Source: Coleophoma eucalyptorum
Taxonomy: Eukaryota > Ascomycota > Leotiomycetes > Helotiales > Dermateaceae
Length of the DNA: 64,000 nt
Direction: 5' to 3'
Assembly: GCA_026120035.1 (NCBI GenBank)
Contig: JALRME010000003.1
Location: forward strand, 930,001-994,000
Each line of letters opens with the position of its first letter. Positions within the stretch are counted from its first letter, which is position 1. The notes beneath the pieces were generated by a model that worked only from the letters and a program-made list of their open reading frames with translations, made no database searches and was not told the DNA's origin. The position numbers and the translations under genes were made by a program. This document shows positions 59,260 to 64,000 of the stretch, piece after piece.

Positions 59260-59823
59260 TCAACTACGAACATCAACCTCAACCAACGGAATCGCATATC
59301 TCGCACCCGTCATGTCAATTGCGTTCAATTCAGTCCATCTCTGGGAATCATCACGGGCTCGAGCAGCAGGACGAAGGCGGCAATTGTAGAAGATGATTGA
59401 CCCAAAGAAGACGCGGGCAACTATGCTACACCACACAATCATTCCGATCTCCACCTCATACCAAGTAAGCCTGGATAGAATTGATGTGTTGGAGGTGGTT
59501 GCGGTAGTGTTGGTTTGGCTACTGGTGGTCAGGGTGTACCTTGCGATGCTACTGGTTGGAACTCCTGAAGTATCGCATTAGACTCTTTGGACGGAATGAA
59601 GAAGTCGAATATTGCCTTACCTAGAATATTGCTCGTAGTGATGGTTTCTGGTCTTGAAATTCCTGGGTATGCTATGGCTTAAAGTCAGAACGCGTCGCTA
59701 TGTGAGAAATTGTACATGATTTGGCCTACCAGCACGAGGTACCAAGGTCAGGACAATGAAGCCAATAATCACCCAGCAGACAGGGATACCGACCCATAGG
59801 CTAACCTTCCATTTCGTTCTCAT
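59260..59823 (-). CDS. Small uncharacterised membrane protein (three short exons)
   Basis: Three exons, complement(59260..59564, 59621..59671, 59730..59823), give 149 aa with matching phases; introns are 56 and 58 nt. The N-terminus MRTKWKVSLWVGIPVC starts a hydrophobic span (about 8–27). A Thr/Ser/Asn-rich linker (about 53–75) follows, then a second hydrophobic span (about 83–103, IGMIVWCSIVARVFFGSIIF) and a charged tail ending DVRS. All exons are short, so the gene is easy to miss. I do not recognise a family, and the model rests on clean splice sites, open frame and paired spans only. Expression evidence would decide it. Confidence 0.5.
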
Positions 59824-60140
59824 CGCGAATTATCTGACGAAGATGCAGTGCGTTGTGGTTGTTTTTGCGCAAGATCTAATTATCAGATGCGGTCGTTTAT
59901 TTTTGTCGGCGCTGGTAGGCATATAAGCCCAGGTATTTCAGAAATTAGGATGCTCTCTGAATAGGCTGCCTTCGGTCACATGTTTTGGTCTGTCTAACTG
60001 AAGACATGTTCATCTAGCTCGAACAGATGCGGAGATTCGTAGTCTAGAGACCAAAATTGCTGATGGCCAAAGAGATCGCCACGAGGCAGGGCTTTCGAAA
60101 AGCGAACACCTTTCTTAGTTTTATGACCATTCATCCTGGG
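59824..60140. other. Short spacer, no gene seen
   Basis: 317 bp upstream of the small membrane protein gene and downstream of the glycosyltransferase gene. Nothing recognisable. Confidence 0.55.
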
Positions 60141-61373
60141 CTACCTTCGAGACCCAAGCCGCAAATATCCTACTGATACCTTAGTCAAGTGATAATTATG
60201 AGGCCACGACTCTTTGAAATAACGTACCTTTCTCCGCTGTGCAAAGTCGCTATACATCCAATTCCAGACGTCTCTTGCCCTGCAATCCGTTTGCTCTTTC
60301 GTCACCTCATCCTTGAGACACTTTGGCCTCGAACTTTCAACATACTTTTCTTTCTCCCAGACCCAAGGTTTGGCCAAGGGCCAATCCGAAAAATGGATAT
60401 ATTTAGCTTCTTTCAAGACCTTTTCCGGATCCCATTTCTCTTCGGGATCCCTCCAGGCTGGATGGCCTGTGCCCTTGAAATCCCCAGTCATGAATGTGTA
60501 CGGCCGGTGTGGCAGCACAAATGCATCCTTGCCATAGAGCTTGTTAACAATCTCCATGTCATATTGCCCTTGGGCAGCACGAGAAATGCCCTTCTGGATC
60601 CTGTCGAATTCCTTAGACGAGGGCTGAATGAGCATAAGCTCCGAGCCTAGGATCTTGGATTCTAGCCAGTATGCCCTAGGCAGGACCACGGGCGCTGGTG
60701 CAATCAGAAATAGCTCATCCATTGATTGAAGAAGCGTTGCATCTGAATCCATAATCAGGACACGATCATATTGGGTCTGATTGAAAGCTAGAAGCTTCGT
60801 GTAGCTAGCCGCCCATGTTGCTGAGAAATGTTAGTACTACCATGAAATGAGGTGTTGGGAAGCATGCTTACGGTCTGTCCCTTTATTCTGTACTTCGATC
60901 GGCGCTAGTCTGACGTTGTATGCCTCGACAGCTTTTTTTAGCAGTTGGTTCTCAACGCTGGACTCATCCTCATTTTTGGCCATATAGAATGGAATCATCA
61001 TCAAGCGCTCCGCCTTGCTTCCAAATCGGTGCAGGGCCTCAAAGATCATGAGAGAATTGCACAGATGTGCAGTGCTTGTGACATATTGCACATAGGCAAA
61101 ACGTGACCAATCTACCGCATCTTCAATTTGCTGGACCTGCGGAATGGGATAGTCTAGGTAGATCCGGTGGCTCCGTGGGACGAGGATATAGACGAAAATC
61201 ACGAGAACGATGGCGGCCAGTATAACACGGCTTCGCCGAGACCCAGCTTGCATGCCGATGTTGAGAGCGGAGATCTGTCTACCGGTGCCATATATAAAGC
61301 CAGCCTCAGCAGATTTTGGAGTTGGTCGGTAATGGAGGTCCTGTAGAAGAAAAGGGGGTAGCGGCTGAGCCAT
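60141..61373 (-). CDS. Family 8 glycosyltransferase, type II membrane protein (GNT1-like)
   Basis: Two exons, complement(60141..60820, 60872..61373), give 393 aa; the intron is 51 nt with a TACTAAC branch site. A cytosolic N-terminus is followed by one membrane anchor (about 50–68, VILAAIVLVIFVYILV) and a lumenal catalytic domain. The DxD metal/sugar-nucleotide motif is MDSDAT (D192, D194). GT8-like motifs GSELMLIQPS and YIHFSDWPLAKPW follow. The closest fungal group is the Golgi N-acetylglucosaminyltransferase Gnt1 family; donor and acceptor cannot be read from sequence. The C-terminus is uncertain: a good GTACGT donor follows RRK, and splicing at a downstream AG could end the protein directly after RRK or with a few other residues. 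Confidence 0.82.
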
Positions 61374-62092
61374 GCTGCTTACGGGTTAAGGTCGATGCCG
61401 TCAATACGAGGGGAGCATTGCTATCCGAGAGAGAATAAGCGTGGGAAGGGAACTGGTGGAAGACTCGCAATCACTTCACGGATTCGAGAACATCACATGG
61501 TCTTTAAGGAAACAATCAGCACACATAAGGAACCCCGAAGACACTCCTCCACTCGTCATCCCGAAATTTCCCATTTCCAGCTCCATGCGAATTGCGCAAA
61601 GTTGCAACGATAATATCGGGGCATTGGTGGATCCCGTCCGAGAATAGTTCAGATCCAATCAAGTTGGATCAATCCCAGCGTATTCATACAGTAGGAGCTG
61701 CCCCTGGCTGTCGGTGCATTATTATTCCGCTTCCGCTTCAGGGGCTCGCCTCATGTAGTTGACCCTGACTGCCGTTGCGCTCTACTTTTGCACTCTACAT
61801 CTGGCAGACACGGCAAAAAGCATATAGAAGTCCAGCATGGAGAACAGTGCCGTGGCAACTGGACTTGCGATGCTAGTGTCTTACAGCAACAGCTAGACGC
61901 TTAAATTGAAGAATTGACTTTCAAAGAAATTCGGTAATGGGTGAAAACCCCTGCGCTTGTGTACACTCTCTTCCTTCCCAAAACAGTTCACCTGGCCATC
62001 AAATGCTGCATCGCAAATTCAAAACGCCTGTCCATGCTGAGGTTTTCCAGATCATCGTACAAGTCTTTTCCCATTCTGATTGATATGGACAC
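61374..62092. promoter_or_regulatory. Promoter of the glycosyltransferase gene and 3' flank of THO2
   Basis: The 5' flank of the minus-strand glycosyltransferase. I see no gene and no obvious motif beyond AT/CT-mixed sequence. Confidence 0.45.
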
Positions 62093-64000
62093 TCATCTCC
62101 TGGGCCTCTTCTCCCGGCCTCTACCTTCCAAGTCTGCCCCTTCGCTATGTCTTTTTCTACCCCCATCCTCTCTTGGTCCTCGACTCTCACGTCTCTCTTC
62201 ACCTCTCGCATCTCTGCTTCGTCCAACGCTCTTGTCATTCCGATCGTTATTACCCTGCCCCCATTGCGGATCTGACATGTCACGGCCTCTGTCACGCTCG
62301 CCGCCGTGACGACGTGAGGACTCTCTATCACGATCTCTGCCACCTTCTTTTCCACTCGCGCCGGCCTCTCTGCCTGCCATCAAGTCGCGACCGTCTGTCG
62401 ATTCTCTGTTGGAATGCCGCTCTCGTCCAGGCCCTCTCTCCATTCCACTTCGTTCCCGATGCTCCCGTCTTGAACGATCCTCCTCAGTTCCACCTCGCTT
62501 CGACTCTCGATTATAGTCTGGGCTTTTAGAGTTCCTACGGCTTTGATGTCCCGAGCGATGTCTCCCATTACGATCTCTATCACTGTGGTTTCGTTCCTCA
62601 GACATAGACCCTTGTCCCGTGATCAGATCGGCTCTGTCGGGGTTGATCATGCCCGAGTTTCGGGACTCAGATCTTGATGGGGGAGGTCCAGGAGGAGGTG
62701 GTGGAATGCCTTGGGGAGTTGAAGGTCCTGATACTGGAGTTGCTGGCTGACTCATTGAATTCATTCTGTTACTTCGGCCACGAATGCTGCCAACGCGATC
62801 ATTGGGTGCATTCTGCTGTCCAGCTTGTTGTAACATGCTCTGAATATTATTAAGTTGTCTTTGTCCACCTCGAGCGGCACGTTCACTGGCTGATGCTGGA
62901 CCTGTTGGCGCCGTGAGAACATTGGGAGAATTGCTGACTGGGCTTTGTTGTGTAGCTCTTGGACCGGAAGGTGGTGCGCTTGGTGTCATCGTCCTTATGG
63001 GTGGAGCAGATGGTCTTGACTTGTTAACATTCAATTGATTGACAGAGGGTGAATTGGAAGGAGTATCATTGCTAAACGCCTTCAGTCTATCCGGATGCAC
63101 ACCTGTCGGGGGCGCAGGAGTTGCTGGCGACTGAATAGCCGTACCTTGAATTTCAAGATGTCGTAACCTATCAGGATGGACAGGAGGTGCAGCAGCTGTT
63201 GATGTGATTGGAGTCGTTGGCTGCGATGCTGATGCATTTGACAAGGTATCAAATTGTCCAGATGCTGAATGTCGTGGATTCCGTCCTGCTGCAGGTCCTG
63301 TAGGCGGATGTCGGTCTGGACTTGGGATCCGAGGTACTTCCGTTGTTGGTCCAACATCACGACGAGGTTGCGGCGCGCTTACCATTCGGTTGCCTCGGGC
63401 ATTGGAATTCCTATCGCGGGGCCCAGAAGGAATGTCTGATGCTGGGGTCGGGTTTAATCTGCCGAAATTTGGATCCGGTTGCTGTCTAGGGTTGGCATTC
63501 AGACGACCATGCGAGTGATCAATGGGTCGATTCGTCGGAGGCGTTGGTTGAAAAGCGGATGAGTCTCGAGAGCGTTCTGCAGCACCCCTTTCTGAAGGCC
63601 TTTCAGGCTGTCTGTCACTTCGCGGCCCTGCTGGAGGCGGGTAAGACTCGTCACCACGAATACGTGCTGAGCTGTATGGCTCAGGTGCAGCATGCCGACT
63701 CTGTCTATCGTCGCGACGAGAATCGTCACGAGACGAGGGATGACGACGGGGAGATTGTGGTCGCGAATTAGGCCGAGCGTTGTGTTCGTCCTTTACTAGC
63801 CGTATAGAGCCACTATGTATATCCTCACCACTAATCATTGCAGCACGCTCTGGGTTAATGATTTCTTGTCTGTCTTGATTAACCAGTGAAAGTCTCTCCG
63901 GGTTAATCGAGGGTCCACGGTCTGAACCCACTGCTGAAGGCCGGGGCGGAGGCATGTCACTATCACGAGAAAGTCGACCACTATTATCAGGCAGACGGAC
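62093..64000 (-). CDS. tho2: THO complex subunit Tho2, C-terminal part (gene continues past the window)
   Basis: An open frame from the right edge to a stop at 62093, at least 635 codons, with no start inside the window because it continues upstream past 64000. It is a disordered, Arg/Ser/Pro/Gly-rich tail with RD, RE and RS runs and a basic end (REKRPRR), which matches the C-terminal tail of fungal Tho2. THO couples transcription with mRNA packaging and export and prevents R-loops. The motif [IV][NH]P[ED]R recurs five times (about 63905, 63855, 63170, 63090 and 62643; see finding). The Tho2 identity rests on this tail, since the folded N-terminal domains lie outside the window. Confidence 0.7.
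   Translation of the reverse strand, partial: VRLPDNSGRLSRDSDMPPPRPSAVGSDRGPSINPERLSLVNQDRQEIINPERAAMISGEDIHSGSIRLVKDEHNARPNSRPQSPRRHPSSRDDSRRDDRQSRHAAPEPYSSARIRGDESYPPPAGPRSDRQPERPSERGAAERSRDSSAFQPTPPTNRPIDHSHGRLNANPRQQPDPNFGRLNPTPASDIPSGPRDRNSNARGNRMVSAPQPRRDVGPTTEVPRIPSPDRHPPTGPAAGRNPRHSASGQFDTLSNASASQPTTPITSTAAAPPVHPDRLRHLEIQGTAIQSPATPAPPTGVHPDRLKAFSNDTPSNSPSVNQLNVNKSRPSAPPIRTMTPSAPPSGPRATQQSPVSNSPNVLTAPTGPASASERAARGGQRQLNNIQSMLQQAGQQNAPNDRVGSIRGRSNRMNSMSQPATPVSGPSTPQGIPPPPPGPPPSRSESRNSGMINPDRADLITGQGSMSEERNHSDRDRNGRHRSGHQSRRNSKSPDYNRESKRGGTEEDRSRREHRERSGMERGPGRERHSNRESTDGRDLMAGREAGASGKEGGRDRDRESSRRHGGERDRGRDMSDPQWGQGNNDRNDKSVGRSRDARGEERRESRGPREDGGRKRHSEGADLEGRGREKRPRR

Noticed and set aside
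1..64000. CRISPR arrays, intact transposons or insertion sequences
   Set aside because: No regularly spaced repeats, transposase-like frames or terminal inverted repeats were seen; the organism is eukaryotic.

Overview
This window is nuclear DNA of a filamentous ascomycete (Pezizomycotina). The genes are eukaryotic, with many short GT–AG introns (mostly 44–65 nt, many with CTAAC/CTGAC branch sites near the acceptor). The gene set fits filamentous fungi: a COP9 signalosome subunit, an RRM+YTH protein, a quinate (qut/qa) repressor–activator pair, an HSP30-type small heat-shock protein and a GH76 mannanase of the Dfg5/Dcw1 group. A Leotiomycetes-like origin is my impression only; the sequence alone cannot fix it.

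Layout. 1–5.2 kb: a SAM-dependent methyltransferase and an uncharacterised multispanning membrane protein, both on the minus strand. 5.4–9.8 kb: an S9-family dipeptidyl/acylaminoacyl peptidase (minus) divergent from an Env7/STK16-type kinase (plus). 10.8–12.6 kb: a cation diffusion facilitator with a manganese-type DxxxD signature. 13.5–14.2 kb: a small heat-shock protein with TATA and HSE-like sites. 15.8–17.9 kb: an RRM+YTH mRNA-binding protein. 17.9–25.2 kb: about 7.2 kb with no convincing gene, holding telomere-like G-rich repeats. 25.2–27.2 kb: a membrane-anchored GH76. 27.2–29.4 kb: an AT-rich gap. 29.4–32.2 kb: an Rgd2-type F-BAR/DEP/RhoGAP protein, divergent from a membrane dipeptidase (32.9–34.4). 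34.9–36.9 kb: an unknown protein. 37.7–38.9 kb: CSN6. 39.2–40.6 kb: a zinc polyol dehydrogenase. 41.8–43.7 kb: Vps17 (retromer). 44.1–46.9 kb: mitochondrial EF-G2. 47.3–48.2 kb: Rpc31. 48.9–50.6 kb: an Hsm3/PSMD5-like proteasome chaperone. 51.9–54.4 kb: a QutR-like repressor, divergent from a QutA-like Zn2Cys6 activator (55.3–58.2). 59.3–59.8 kb: a small three-exon membrane protein. 60.1–61.4 kb: a GT8 glycosyltransferase. 62.1–64.0 kb: the 3' end of THO2, which continues beyond the window.

Most genes are unrelated housekeeping functions. The only clear functional module is the divergent qutR/qutA pair, which lacks the quinate structural genes here. The most notable gene-structure signals are a 21-nt microexon encoding a conserved peptidase motif, a GC–AG intron at the end of qutA, a 609-nt intron in the Hsm3-like gene, in-frame introns that naive gene calling would read through, a degenerate dehydroquinase active site in the repressor, and an apparent loss of the RhoGAP arginine finger. 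I did not find a clearly novel multi-gene system.

I derived the exon joins by matching splice sites, reading frame and family alignment from memory. All gene totals come out as whole codons, but no transcript evidence was available.
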